Below are positions 27,643-35,928 of a stretch of DNA of 38,279 nucleotides, piece after piece (positions within the stretch are counted from its first letter, which is position 1; every line of letters starts with the position of its first letter). The position numbers and the translations under genes were made by a program. The notes beneath the pieces are model-generated. The model was not told where the DNA came from. It searched no databases and worked only from the letters and a program-made list of their open reading frames with translations. This stretch comes from Lysinibacillus xylanilyticus (GTDB taxonomy: Bacteria; Bacillota; Bacilli; Bacillales_A; Planococcaceae), in NCBI RefSeq assembly GCF_001708185.1, contig NZ_MDDN01000022.1, forward strand, positions 1-38,279. Direction: 5' to 3'.

Positions 27643-29865
27643 TCATTTTTCTGCGTTAGTTTCTGCATTCTTGTCTTGTTCGACACTTTCTAAAGAAGCT
27701 ACTACTTCTTCAGCCATTACATCTGCTGCCTCTTCAACTGAAATTTCAACAGCTTTCACCTTTTCACCAAACACAGAACGCTCTAATAACTCTGCAACAT
27801 CGAATGTACCGATTGAATCCTCAACCTCTTTTGCCTTTGTGCCATCTTCAAGCATTGTTAAACAGTAAGGACATCCAGAAGAAATTACTGATGCGTCCGT
27901 TGCTAAAGCTTGCTCTGTTCTTGCTACGTTAATACGGTTGCCGACATGCTCTTCCATCCACATTAATCCGCCACCTGCGCCACAGCACATGGCTGTCTCG
28001 CGATTACGCTCCATTTCCACAAGCTTAACACCTGGAATTCCACGTAGTATTTCTCGTGGCGCATCATAAACATCGTTATAACGGCCTAAATAACAAGAAT
28101 CGTGGAAAACAATTGTTTCATGAACTTCGTAATTTAACGCTAGACGATTTTCATCAATCAATTCGTTCAATAGCTCAGTATGGTGATAAACCTCACCCTT
28201 CCAGCCAAAGTCTTGATATTCATTTTTAAAGATATTGTAAGCATGCGGATCGATTGTAACAATTTTCTTTACGTCGTTTTTCTCGAATTCATCAATATTT
28301 GCTGTAGCAAGCTCTTGGAATAAAAACTCATTTCCTAAACGACGAGGAGTATCCCCTGAGTTTTTCTCTTTATTTCCTAAAATCGCAAACTTTACGCCAG
28401 CTTCGTTTAATAGGCGACAGAATGCTAATGCAATTTTTTGTGAGCGGTTATCAAATGCGCCCATTGAGCCTACCCAGAATAAATATTCCATTTCCTCGCC
28501 TGATTTTTTCAGCTCTTTCACTGTTGGAATATGAATTGTTGGGTCTAGGTCACGCCAATTTTCTTTTTCTTTACGGTTCAAGCCCCAAGGATTGCCTTGA
28601 CGTTCGATGTTTGTCATCGCGCGCTGTGCATCAGGGTTTACTTTTCCTTCAGTCATTGTTAAGTAACGGCGTAAGTCAATAATTTTATCGACATGCTCAT
28701 TCATAACAGGACATTGATCTTCACAGTTACGACAAGTCGTACATGCCCAAATCTCCTCTTCTGTAATGACATCGCCGATTAAAGAAGGGCTGTAGATATC
28801 TTCAATGACTGCACCTTCAGCACCAGCTGCCATTGCTAACTGATTCCCCTTTGTATTAGCAAAGAATTGATAAGGTACCCAAGGTTTTTGCTTTGTCACA
28901 ACAGCACCTGTAAACGTTAAATGATCACGAAGCTTCACGATTAAATCCATTGGTGATAACATTTTACCTGTTCCAGTTGCTGGACACATATTTGTACAGC
29001 GTCCGCATTCTACACAAGAATATAAATCTAGCATTTGTTTTTGTGTAAAGTCTTGAATACGTCCAACACCAATTGCCGGAATATCCTCTTCATCTTCAGC
29101 ATTTTCTAATGCTTCAAAGTCGATTGGTGTTAGAGTACCTGTACGATCTAAACGATTCATGTACACATTGATTGGACTTACAATCAAGTGGAAGTGCTTC
29201 GATTGTGGTACATACACTAAGAATGTTAATAAAATTAATAAATGCGCCCACCACATCACGTAGAAAACAACAGCTGCTACTGATGCTGGTAGGAAGCTAA
29301 ATATAGCTGCAATGCCAGAAGCAACCGGCTCTGTATAACTTAGTTCTTCACCATGCCAAATTAACCCCATACCATTTGCAAGCAATGTTGATAACATTAA
29401 CCCACCTATAAAAATTAAGACAAGACCATTTTTCCAGCCTCGTTTTAGACGTACTAGCTTTTCTACATAGCGACGGTAAAATGCCCACACAACTGCCACT
29501 AAAATCATTAATACCACAAGCTCTTGGAAGAATGTAAAGACACTATAGAAAATGCCAAGTGGCAGATGTGATCCAGGTACTAACCCCTTCCAAATTAAAT
29601 CAATAGCGCCTAGCTGCACCATTAAAAATCCATAGAAGAACATTACGTGAATTAAACCACTCTTCGGATCTTTTAATAGCTTATTTTGGCCAAATACATT
29701 GACCATAATATAACCAATACGTTCTTTGACACTTTCATCAAACTCAACTTTTTTCCCCAATTGCACAAACTTATAACGTGTTTTTAACAGATAGAAGAAC
29801 AATCCTCCTGCATAAAGCACAACCACGACTGTTAGAACAATATTTGCAATTACTAATGGACTCAT
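27643..29865 (-). CDS. fadF: Membrane iron-sulfur oxidoreductase FadF
   Basis: Thought to pass electrons from acyl-CoA dehydrogenase/ETF to the quinone pool in B. subtilis beta-oxidation. 740 residues. The N-terminal third is membrane-embedded (about six helices, Nar-gamma-like). Then come two [4Fe-4S] motifs, CVECGRCTNMCPATGTGK and CTTCRNCEDQCPVMNE, and two CCG-type domains ending in HDSCYLGRYN, CCGAGGG and SSGCPYCLTM. The C-terminal tail is acidic and low in complexity (EEAADVMAEEVVASLESV). It leads the cluster, with its own promoter at 29957-29986. Confidence 0.93.
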   Translation of the reverse strand: MSPLVIANIVLTVVVVLYAGGLFFYLLKTRYKFVQLGKKVEFDESVKERIGYIMVNVFGQNKLLKDPKSGLIHVMFFYGFLMVQLGAIDLIWKGLVPGSHLPLGIFYSVFTFFQELVVLMILVAVVWAFYRRYVEKLVRLKRGWKNGLVLIFIGGLMLSTLLANGMGLIWHGEELSYTEPVASGIAAIFSFLPASVAAVVFYVMWWAHLLILLTFLVYVPQSKHFHLIVSPINVYMNRLDRTGTLTPIDFEALENAEDEEDIPAIGVGRIQDFTQKQMLDLYSCVECGRCTNMCPATGTGKMLSPMDLIVKLRDHLTFTGAVVTKQKPWVPYQFFANTKGNQLAMAAGAEGAVIEDIYSPSLIGDVITEEEIWACTTCRNCEDQCPVMNEHVDKIIDLRRYLTMTEGKVNPDAQRAMTNIERQGNPWGLNRKEKENWRDLDPTIHIPTVKELKKSGEEMEYLFWVGSMGAFDNRSQKIALAFCRLLNEAGVKFAILGNKEKNSGDTPRRLGNEFLFQELATANIDEFEKNDVKKIVTIDPHAYNIFKNEYQDFGWKGEVYHHTELLNELIDENRLALNYEVHETIVFHDSCYLGRYNDVYDAPREILRGIPGVKLVEMERNRETAMCCGAGGGLMWMEEHVGNRINVARTEQALATDASVISSGCPYCLTMLEDGTKAKEVEDSIGTFDVAELLERSVFGEKVKAVEISVEEAADVMAEEVVASLESVEQDKNAETNAEK

Positions 29866-29956
29866 GGTTGGTCCCCCCCTTTAGTTTGTCGTAATTTTCT
29901 CTCTTTGTGGCGAATTCGCTAGCTCATACGTAAATGTACGTCATCATTATATTCCT

Positions 29957-29988
29957 ATTCTAATAAATGAGTGAGCATTCAGTCAACA
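29957..29988 (-). promoter_or_regulatory. fadF promoter with overlapping TetR-type operator
   Basis: On the minus strand TTGACT (29981-29986), 18-base spacer, TAGAAT (29957-29962). The spacer contains the palindrome GAATGCTCACTC (29969-29980), so a bound repressor would cover the promoter. Compared with the thiolase site, T4/A9 replaces C4/G9, a symmetric change that keeps the palindrome. Confidence 0.65.
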
Positions 29989-30139
29989 TAAAACGGAAAT
30001 ATTTCTGATAATTTTATATTCTTACATTTTACAAGAAAAAAAGCCACCCTGAATTTTTAAAAGGACATGAAACAGCTAAAGAATTTCATTTTTTTATATT
30101 ATAAATCTATTTTTTGTTGGGTATAGAAACTCAAAAAAG

Positions 30140-30178
30140 CCGATTCGCATCATGTTTTTGATGACAAATCGACTTTTT
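30140..30178. terminator. Hairpin in the fadF-pduO gap, likely terminator of the cobalamin operon
   Basis: AAAGCCGATTCGCATCA and TGATGACAAATCGACTTT pair with a few mismatches around TGTTTT. A- and T-runs flank it. It lies some 450 bases past the pduO stop, the only strong hairpin before fadF outside the repeat elements. Confidence 0.6.
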
Positions 30179-30288
30179 CAATGCGCTAAATTTTAAAGTA
30201 GCTATTTCTTTTTAAAACTAATATGCGCTTTCAGCAAAACGTGACCGGAGGCGTCCGAGGAGTCGCCCTTAGTTGATAAAAACTGAAA

Positions 30289-30322
30289 TTGTTCCGATAA
30301 AATGAGATTTTGTTCCGATAAA
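30289..30322. repeat. Two-unit direct repeat with 21-bp period
   Basis: TTGTTCCGATAAA occurs at 30289-30301 and 30310-30322, 21 bp apart. The period and the GTTCCG core recall the large arrays at both window ends. Upstream, 30230-30280 holds a GC-rich run (GACCGGAGGCGTCCGAGG) without recognised function. Confidence 0.45.
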
Positions 30323-30347
30323 TCTTCAAAGTGCTCATATAAAAGTG

Positions 30348-30626
30348 AATTCATCACAATAACGTGGAGTTGATTTCCGTTCCTGCGGGGCGCTTATGGC
30401 AGCACGATGTTTTTTGCGCGAAAGCGAAGCGTCAGCAGCACGATGTTTTTTGCGCGAAAGCGAAGCGTCAGCAGCACGATGTTTTTTCGCAAAAGCCCTT
30501 TCGTTCCCCTACTCGAGGTCTCATCTACTGCGCTGATTCCCAAAGAGCCGCCCAACCTCACTCCAATCAACTTCTTCAAATGACATACGTTTTAACAAAA
30601 TGTCATCCACAACTTTTGGTGATCAA
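30348..30626. repeat. Dispersed palindromic (MITE-like) element, copy 4, expanded
   Basis: Left end ATTCATCACAATAACGTGG, then TTGATTTCCGTTCC; right end AATGACATACGTTTTAAC, TGTCATCC, then ACTTTTGGTGATCA. Both halves match copy 3, but about 180 extra bases lie between them, including three 36-bp direct repeats. The right end touches the pduO stop codon. Confidence 0.75.
30400..30490. repeat. Three 36-bp direct repeats with REP-like core
   Basis: AGCACGATGTTTTTTGCGCG begins at 30401, 30437 and 30473, exactly 36 bp apart; the third copy is truncated. Each full unit ends with AAAGCGAAGCGTCAGC, the same core as at 14400-14420. They lie inside palindrome copy 4. Confidence 0.85.
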
Positions 30627-30627
30627 A

Positions 30628-31191
30628 CTATTTTTTAAAGACATTACCGCTTCGAATATATTCAACATCCGCAACTTTAAGTCTAAAATTAACAACTCGT
30701 GCGGCTGCAAATAAATAGTCGGATAAACGGTTTAAATACTTTTGCACAATTGTCGGTACGTCTTCAATTTCCTTCATAAGCGTTACCATTTGTCGCTCTG
30801 CTCGACGCGCTACTGTGCGCGCAATGTGTAAAGTTGCAGCTGCTGGTGCACCACCTGGTAAAATAAAGCGCTGTAATGGTGGCGCTTCATCTGACAATGC
30901 ATCAATCCGAGATTCTAACACTTCAATTGGCTGCTCTGCAAGCTTATAATGACGTTCCTTCATGACGTTAGCGAGGTCGCCACCTGCATCAAAAAGTTCA
31001 TGCTGGATCGTTTCTAAATCAATTAGAATATCCTTGAATAGCTCACGATCTAATTCACTTACTGCCTTGCCAATAAAAGAATTCAACTCATCAATTGCCC
31101 CGTATGTCTCAACGCGCAAGCTATCTTTGTCGACACGTCCACCTATCAAACTAGTTTTCCCCGTATCGCCTGTTTTTGTATAAAGCTTCAT
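30628..31191 (-). CDS. pduO: Cob(I)alamin adenosyltransferase, PduO type
   Basis: Transfers the 5'-deoxyadenosyl group of ATP to cob(I)alamin, making adenosylcobalamin. About 187 residues. N-terminal YTKTGDTGKTSLIGG and the C-terminal ARTVARRAERQMV helix carry the ATP-binding and active-site motifs of PduO. The ATG at 31191 has AGGAG nine bases upstream; the ATG at 31200 is only one base from it. It is the last gene of the cobalamin operon, 70 bases after btuD-cbiZ. Confidence 0.93.
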   Translation of the reverse strand: MKLYTKTGDTGKTSLIGGRVDKDSLRVETYGAIDELNSFIGKAVSELDRELFKDILIDLETIQHELFDAGGDLANVMKERHYKLAEQPIEVLESRIDALSDEAPPLQRFILPGGAPAAATLHIARTVARRAERQMVTLMKEIEDVPTIVQKYLNRLSDYLFAAARVVNFRLKVADVEYIRSGNVFKK

Positions 31192-31261
31192 TTCTCTCAT
31201 CTCCTATAATCAATTTTTATCCCGCATTAACCGGCAGCAACTTATCTGTGACGCCTACTGA

Positions 31262-32722
31262 TTAACACTTCACTTTATAGTTTTTTATTGCCTGCACCGT
31301 TGTTTCAAAAACGCCTTTACCGATAATCTTGCCTACATCAGTAACTGGACCACCATACAGCATCTCTTCCCCTTTTTGTGTTGCTGCAATTAATAAGCTA
31401 TCGGTAGCAGTACCTGTTGCAATCGTACCACTAAGCTCATCACGAATACCTTCTGACTGCAATGCCTTTGTTTTCGCCTCATTAGCTGTCATCATTGCTT
31501 GGAAAAATGCTTCTTCTGATAAACAACCATTTATGATGACCCATGTATTTATAGTACCAATATATGGTTCATCTTGTCTTTCATGAGCCCGTGACACATC
31601 AACAGCATTGCCAACACCAGCCGTTACAGCAACAAATACGCTACCAAAAGAAGCTTTAAATTCATTAATTGCTACAAGATTTGCCGGGACAGCTGTTATC
31701 ATAACTACTGTGCTGGTAGGTGAAAAATGCTCCTTTTGTAAAAATTCAGCGACCTCTTTCTTTACATCACTAATGACATAATCTATTGGTACAGAGCGAT
31801 TTAATAGGCAATCATACCAACCGATCCCCGGATTATGAACTGCTGAGGAAACCGTTTTTAACGGATACTCCGATTGAAGCTGAATGTAATGATTCGTAAC
31901 AGTGAAATTTTCGTTTTTAATGACAGCACGTCGCTGATGTTCGACTGAGGCTGGCATCATTGTAATTTGAGGCTTTGGAATTTCGGGATGTGCATAAGTC
32001 GTTACTCGCGCATGATAGACATCTTCAATTTCCGAAGCGATTAATACTTCATGTGGTGCTCCAAATGCTCGCATCCTTCCGTCTTCCATTAGTAATAATT
32101 CGTCACAATAGAGGGAAGCTAAATTCATATCATGTAGTACCATAATAACGGTTAAACCACATTCAATTGCTTCCTTTCGTACCATATCTAAAATTTGACG
32201 TTGATGGGCAATATCTAGATGGTTCGTTGGCTCATCTAGCAGTAATATTTCCGCCGTTTGCGCAAGAGCCTGGGCTACAAAAACTCTTTGTTGTTCCCCG
32301 CCCGACAAAAATTCCATCGGTGTCTGTTCATAGCGTTTCACACCTGTTTGCAGCATTGCATGTTGGACTGCTTGTTCATCTCGTTCAGCCCAACTTGAAA
32401 AGAAGCCTGTTTGATGTGGATAACGTCCAAGTGATACTGCCTCACGTACACTGTTTGAAAAGGCATTCGCATGTAATTGTGGTAGCACTGCCATTTTTTT
32501 TGCCAATGCACGGGCATTATAAGCGCTAATATTTTTACCATCTACGACTATAGTGCCTGCAGTAGCTGGTAGTATGCCACTCATCACTTTTAATAGTGTG
32601 GATTTCCCACTACCATTCGGGCCTAAAATCCCTAGTACTTTTCCTTTTTCAACGGAAAAACTGATATCCTGAACGATCGGCACATCTCCATAACCTCCAG
32701 AAAGATGTTCAACAACAATCAT
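31262..32722 (-). CDS. Cobalamin ABC transporter ATPase fused to adenosylcobinamide amidohydrolase (BtuD-CbiZ)
   Basis: Residues 1 to about 255 are a BtuD/FecE-type ATPase: Walker A GPNGSGKST at 34-42, signature FLSGGEQQRV, Walker B ILLLDEPTNHLD. Residues from about 275 to 486 are CbiZ, which removes the amide side chain of adenosylcobinamide or pseudocobalamin so the corrinoid can be rebuilt; its typical segments TAGVGNAVDVS, GTINTWVIINGCLSEEAF and GTATDSLLIAA are intact. Fusion couples uptake with salvage. The start overlaps the end of btuC by four bases. Such fusions are known in some Bacilli (recollection). Confidence 0.92.
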   Translation of the reverse strand: MIVVEHLSGGYGDVPIVQDISFSVEKGKVLGILGPNGSGKSTLLKVMSGILPATAGTIVVDGKNISAYNARALAKKMAVLPQLHANAFSNSVREAVSLGRYPHQTGFFSSWAERDEQAVQHAMLQTGVKRYEQTPMEFLSGGEQQRVFVAQALAQTAEILLLDEPTNHLDIAHQRQILDMVRKEAIECGLTVIMVLHDMNLASLYCDELLLMEDGRMRAFGAPHEVLIASEIEDVYHARVTTYAHPEIPKPQITMMPASVEHQRRAVIKNENFTVTNHYIQLQSEYPLKTVSSAVHNPGIGWYDCLLNRSVPIDYVISDVKKEVAEFLQKEHFSPTSTVVMITAVPANLVAINEFKASFGSVFVAVTAGVGNAVDVSRAHERQDEPYIGTINTWVIINGCLSEEAFFQAMMTANEAKTKALQSEGIRDELSGTIATGTATDSLLIAATQKGEEMLYGGPVTDVGKIIGKGVFETTVQAIKNYKVKC

Positions 32723-33720
32723 GCCCGTCCCCCCTTGCTTCTACGTTGCTTATAAAAAATATAAGAAAAAACGGGCGCCCCAATAAATGCAGTAATAACG
32801 CCAATTGGTAGCTCTCTTGGCATAATAATTGTTCTTGCTATTAAATCACAAATAATGAGCAAAGTTGCACCATTTAAAAATGATAATGGCAATAAATGAC
32901 GATGATCTGAACCCCAAAGCATTCGCGTCATATGGGGTACAACTAAGCCAACAAATCCAATCGTACCAGAAACTGCTACAGCTGCTCCTGTCAACATTGA
33001 CCCGCCTATCAAAATTATATATTTACTACGCTTAACATGAACACCTAAATGTTTTGCGCGTTCCTCTCCATATAACAAAACATTTAACTCGCGTCTTTGT
33101 GTCCAAAGCATAATTGAACCAATTATCACAAACGGAATAATCATTTGAACAAAAGGCCAACCTCGCATCGATACTGAGCCGAGCAGCCATCCCATAACTT
33201 GTCGTAGCTCCTCACCAGATAATGCAATCATTAAGGAAATTAAGGAACCAAAAAATGAACTAAAGATGATCCCTGTTAAAATAAGGGTTTCCATTTTTAG
33301 TGAGCTGTCTACCATTCTAGCAAAGCCCATGACCGCTACCATCGTTAATATTGCACCTAGCATACTGAAGATTGGTAATGCATAATGGCCTACTACTGGA
33401 ATTGAAATACTAAAGAAAATCGTCATCACTGCGCCAACTGATGCACCAGAGGAAACACCTAACGTATAAGGATCTGCCAAAGGATTTTTTAATAAGCCTT
33501 GAAAAGCTGCCCCTGCAATGGCAAGCGATGCTCCGACAAGCCCCGCCAGCAGGACTCGAGGTAAACGAATTTTCCATAAAATATTGGCAGCTGTTTCATC
33601 AGCTGCCTTATTCCACACTACTTCTAGTGGAATATGAACTGAGCCTATTGCTACGCCACACCAGATGCTAATAATTAGAAGCGTAATTGCTGTTACATAG
33701 GCTATAATCGTTCTACTCAT
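32719..33720 (-). CDS. btuC: Cobalamin ABC transporter permease (BtuC/FecCD family)
   Basis: 333 residues, about ten membrane helices. Family motifs GLVGASLAIAGAAFQGLLKNPLADP and GFVGLVVPHMTRMLWG are present. Cobalamin as substrate is inferred from the riboswitch and from the neighbours CbiZ and PduO; the family also moves ferric siderophores. No substrate-binding protein (btuF) gene lies between the riboswitch and btuC. GGGGAG lies nine bases before the ATG. Confidence 0.88.
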   Translation of the reverse strand: MSRTIIAYVTAITLLIISIWCGVAIGSVHIPLEVVWNKAADETAANILWKIRLPRVLLAGLVGASLAIAGAAFQGLLKNPLADPYTLGVSSGASVGAVMTIFFSISIPVVGHYALPIFSMLGAILTMVAVMGFARMVDSSLKMETLILTGIIFSSFFGSLISLMIALSGEELRQVMGWLLGSVSMRGWPFVQMIIPFVIIGSIMLWTQRRELNVLLYGEERAKHLGVHVKRSKYIILIGGSMLTGAAVAVSGTIGFVGLVVPHMTRMLWGSDHRHLLPLSFLNGATLLIICDLIARTIIMPRELPIGVITAFIGAPVFSYIFYKQRRSKGGRA

Positions 33721-33741
33721 TTAAAGGCTCTCCCCCTTAGT

Positions 33742-33834
33742 CTATCTGTGCCAATATTTAACGACTTGTTCTTCTGATTTATCGATACATTTTAGCTTGA
33801 AATTGCCTAATACTGAGAATTTATCGACATCCAT
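33742..33834 (-). CDS. Possible 30-codon ORF in the cobalamin leader
   Basis: ATG at 33834 reads MDVDKFSVLGNFKLKCIDKS and ends EEQVVKYWHR. It lies between the riboswitch terminator and btuC. No Shine-Dalgarno is seen. It could be a leader peptide, a remnant of a lost btuF, or chance. Confidence 0.2.
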   Translation of the reverse strand: MDVDKFSVLGNFKLKCIDKSEEQVVKYWHR

Positions 33835-33849
33835 CTTACAAAACAAATA

Positions 33850-33874
33850 CCCCTCATCAAAAAAAGATGAGGGG
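33850..33874 (-). terminator. Riboswitch expression-platform terminator
   Basis: Perfect 9-bp stem CCCCTCATC / GATGAGGGG with an A/T-only loop, followed on the minus strand by TATTTGTTTTG. It lies about 70 bases downstream of the B12 box and 130 bases before btuC, as expected for a transcription-terminating cobalamin riboswitch. Confidence 0.85.
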
Positions 33875-33943
33875 ATCAAATTTGCACAAAAATACGTATA
33901 CAAAATCCACCACCCTATCCTCGTAGGCTGCAACGTGTTTTCT

Positions 33944-34100
33944 ATAAAGGCAGGTCTCCTGGCTCGTGCTTCCTTCGCTTTTTCAAGCCTTCCGAAATTT
34001 TCAGTGGCGCATATTGAAAAAACTCACACATACAGTGGCGGGACCGCATCGGAATAACACCGATTTCCCTTTTCACTTTACATAAGTAAAGAACCTTTAT
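33944..34100 (-). promoter_or_regulatory. Cobalamin riboswitch
   Basis: On the minus strand: P1 arms ATAAAGG / CCTTTAT close the element. Conserved blocks are GGGAATCGGTG-like (GGGAAATCGGTG), ATGCGGTCCCGCCACTGT, and the B12 box AGCCAGGAGACCTGCC. It would repress btuC, btuD-cbiZ and pduO when adenosylcobalamin is plentiful. A TATAAT lies upstream at 34118-34123 but without a clear -35. Confidence 0.95.
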
Positions 34101-34134
34101 AATTTTCAGTTGATATAATTATACATGAAAAAAA

Positions 34135-34255
34135 AAGAGCCTGGGATAAAACTGGTCAACACCTTAAAAAGCGCGAGAAATCAATTTTAGAAACGTTGAT
34201 TTCTCGCGCTTTTCTTATGTGAAATTTTTTAATTTTGCTAGACCCCAGACTCTAA
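34135..34255. terminator. Nested palindrome with 18-bp terminator hairpin, end of the acyl-CoA synthetase operon
   Basis: Inner perfect 18-bp stem AAAAGCGCGAGAAATCAA / TTGATTTCTCGCGCTTTT (34167-34184 / 34196-34213). Outer arms AGAGCCTGGG (34137) and CCCAGACTCT (34244) enclose it. The hairpin ends the operon whose last gene stops at 34260. The outer arms suggest a repeat-family element as well. Confidence 0.85.
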
Positions 34256-34259
34256 TCTA

Positions 34260-35927
34260 TTAGACTATATCTAAAAAATACTGAACGGTTTTCATTGGCG
34301 CTCCAATTTCTCGCAATGACCATGTGCTCTCTAAATAAATATCTGCTAGCTTTTCATATTTACCGCCGAATTTTTGTGCCCATTCGACTGCTACAACACT
34401 TTCATATACATGTGCCATATTTTCTGCAACCTTTTTTGCCTCAAATGTTTTCGTTGCTTCATCTAAACGACTAAATGTTTGCAAAGTCAAGTCTAGTTTT
34501 ACTAATTGCTCTGCTACAATTGCTACTAATGGACTGTCAGCTAGTTTTTCTAGACGTTTCTCCATGATACGAACAAATAATTCATGCGCATGAAACTTAT
34601 CTACTAAACGAATGAGCTCCAACGCTAAAATATTGGCAGTCCCTTCCCACACCGTCAGCACCTGTGCATCTCTTAATAAGCGAGGTGTAACAAAATCCTC
34701 TATATAGCCATTCCCTCCGTGCAATTCAATTGCTTCACTAGCATAATGTACCGCTTGCTCTGCCGTTTCTTTTTTCATGATAGCAATATACAAGCGATTC
34801 ATAATGATGTCCTGTTCATTGCCCTGTCCACTTGCTACTTTATCGTACAGCTGAATAACATCAAAAACAGTGGCAACTTCTACATGAAGCTTGGCAGCAT
34901 ATTTCCCTAATGTATCCTGAATCATAGGATATTGCGTTAAAGGCTTACCAAATGCATGACGATTGGTTACATAGTGCTTCGCCTCTAAATAACCGCGACG
35001 CATAATGCCGATAGAAGCAACTGCATTGCAAATTCTTGATAAATTAAGTGCCTCCAGCATATAATAAATCCCTTTATTCGGCTCACCGACAACATAAGCT
35101 AGTGCGCCATCAAATTCCACCTCACCAGAAGGCACTGCTCGAACGCCAAGTTTATCCTTTAAACGTCGAATGCGGAGGTTATTCACAGTGCCATCCTCAT
35201 TCCGCCATGGAACCGCAAATAATGTTAAGCCCTTTGAGCCTATCTGTGCCCCCTCCATACGGGCCAATACCATCGCTACGCCACACATTCCTGCATTAGA
35301 TGCGAAATATTTCTCGCCGTATAAACGATACTCTTTGCCGTCCTGTCTCGCCTCTACCACATTCGCGCCAACATCAGAACCACCTTGACGCTCCGTTAAA
35401 AATGTAGCTCCCTCATATAACTCGGTATCTCCTGTTGCACAAACATGTGGTAAAAAGCGCTCCTTCACCTCATCACTTGCATAATGATCGAGTAAATAAG
35501 CCGTTGCCATTGTTAAAGTAACAGGACAGTAAAAGCCTGGCTCAGTATGGGACAGTATATAGCCTTGAGCAAAGCTATACACATAATTTCCCTTTCTACC
35601 TAATTGCGGAATATCCTTATGCACATAGCCAACAATCCCGGTATTGTATGTCTCTTCAATCGTTTTTTTATAGCCATCATTAACCCAGACCTCTGACACT
35701 TCTTCCCCATATGCGTTATACCTTTGTAAGCGAGGTTCACCCTCTCTATCCGTATGTTTCGCTCTCACATCAATATCTCCAGCACAGAGACCTCCGAAAT
35801 CTGTTAGCTCGCGTGTTGCATATTCTGCAAACTCTTGATCTAGCATCATGTCTAAAACTTTATGAAGTGTATCATTATCTTTAAAAAAGTTTTTTGTTTT
35901 CATTTCTGCCTGCTGTAATACCTTCAT
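34260..35927 (-). CDS. Acyl-CoA dehydrogenase, AidB-like large type
   Basis: 555 residues, longer than the two 378-residue paralogues because of an extra C-terminal helical domain. Motifs: TFLTERQGGSDVGANVVEA (FAD), YFASNAGMCGVAMVLARMEG, AFGKPLTQYPMIQD, ELHGGNGYIEDFVTPRLLRDAQVLTVWEGT. The WEGT near the C-terminal end of the core carries the Glu or its equivalent. The substrate is unknown. The ATG follows the synthetase stop by one base with GAGGTG upstream, so it is cotranscribed with the broken synthetase. Confidence 0.88.
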   Translation of the reverse strand: MKVLQQAEMKTKNFFKDNDTLHKVLDMMLDQEFAEYATRELTDFGGLCAGDIDVRAKHTDREGEPRLQRYNAYGEEVSEVWVNDGYKKTIEETYNTGIVGYVHKDIPQLGRKGNYVYSFAQGYILSHTEPGFYCPVTLTMATAYLLDHYASDEVKERFLPHVCATGDTELYEGATFLTERQGGSDVGANVVEARQDGKEYRLYGEKYFASNAGMCGVAMVLARMEGAQIGSKGLTLFAVPWRNEDGTVNNLRIRRLKDKLGVRAVPSGEVEFDGALAYVVGEPNKGIYYMLEALNLSRICNAVASIGIMRRGYLEAKHYVTNRHAFGKPLTQYPMIQDTLGKYAAKLHVEVATVFDVIQLYDKVASGQGNEQDIIMNRLYIAIMKKETAEQAVHYASEAIELHGGNGYIEDFVTPRLLRDAQVLTVWEGTANILALELIRLVDKFHAHELFVRIMEKRLEKLADSPLVAIVAEQLVKLDLTLQTFSRLDEATKTFEAKKVAENMAHVYESVVAVEWAQKFGGKYEKLADIYLESTWSLREIGAPMKTVQYFLDIV

Positions 35928-35928
35928 G

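Noticed and set aside
33835..33933. Longer 63-codon version of the frame ending at 33742
   Set aside because: Its start lies upstream of the riboswitch terminator, so the upstream part is leader RNA rather than protein; only the 30-codon version was listed, with low confidence.
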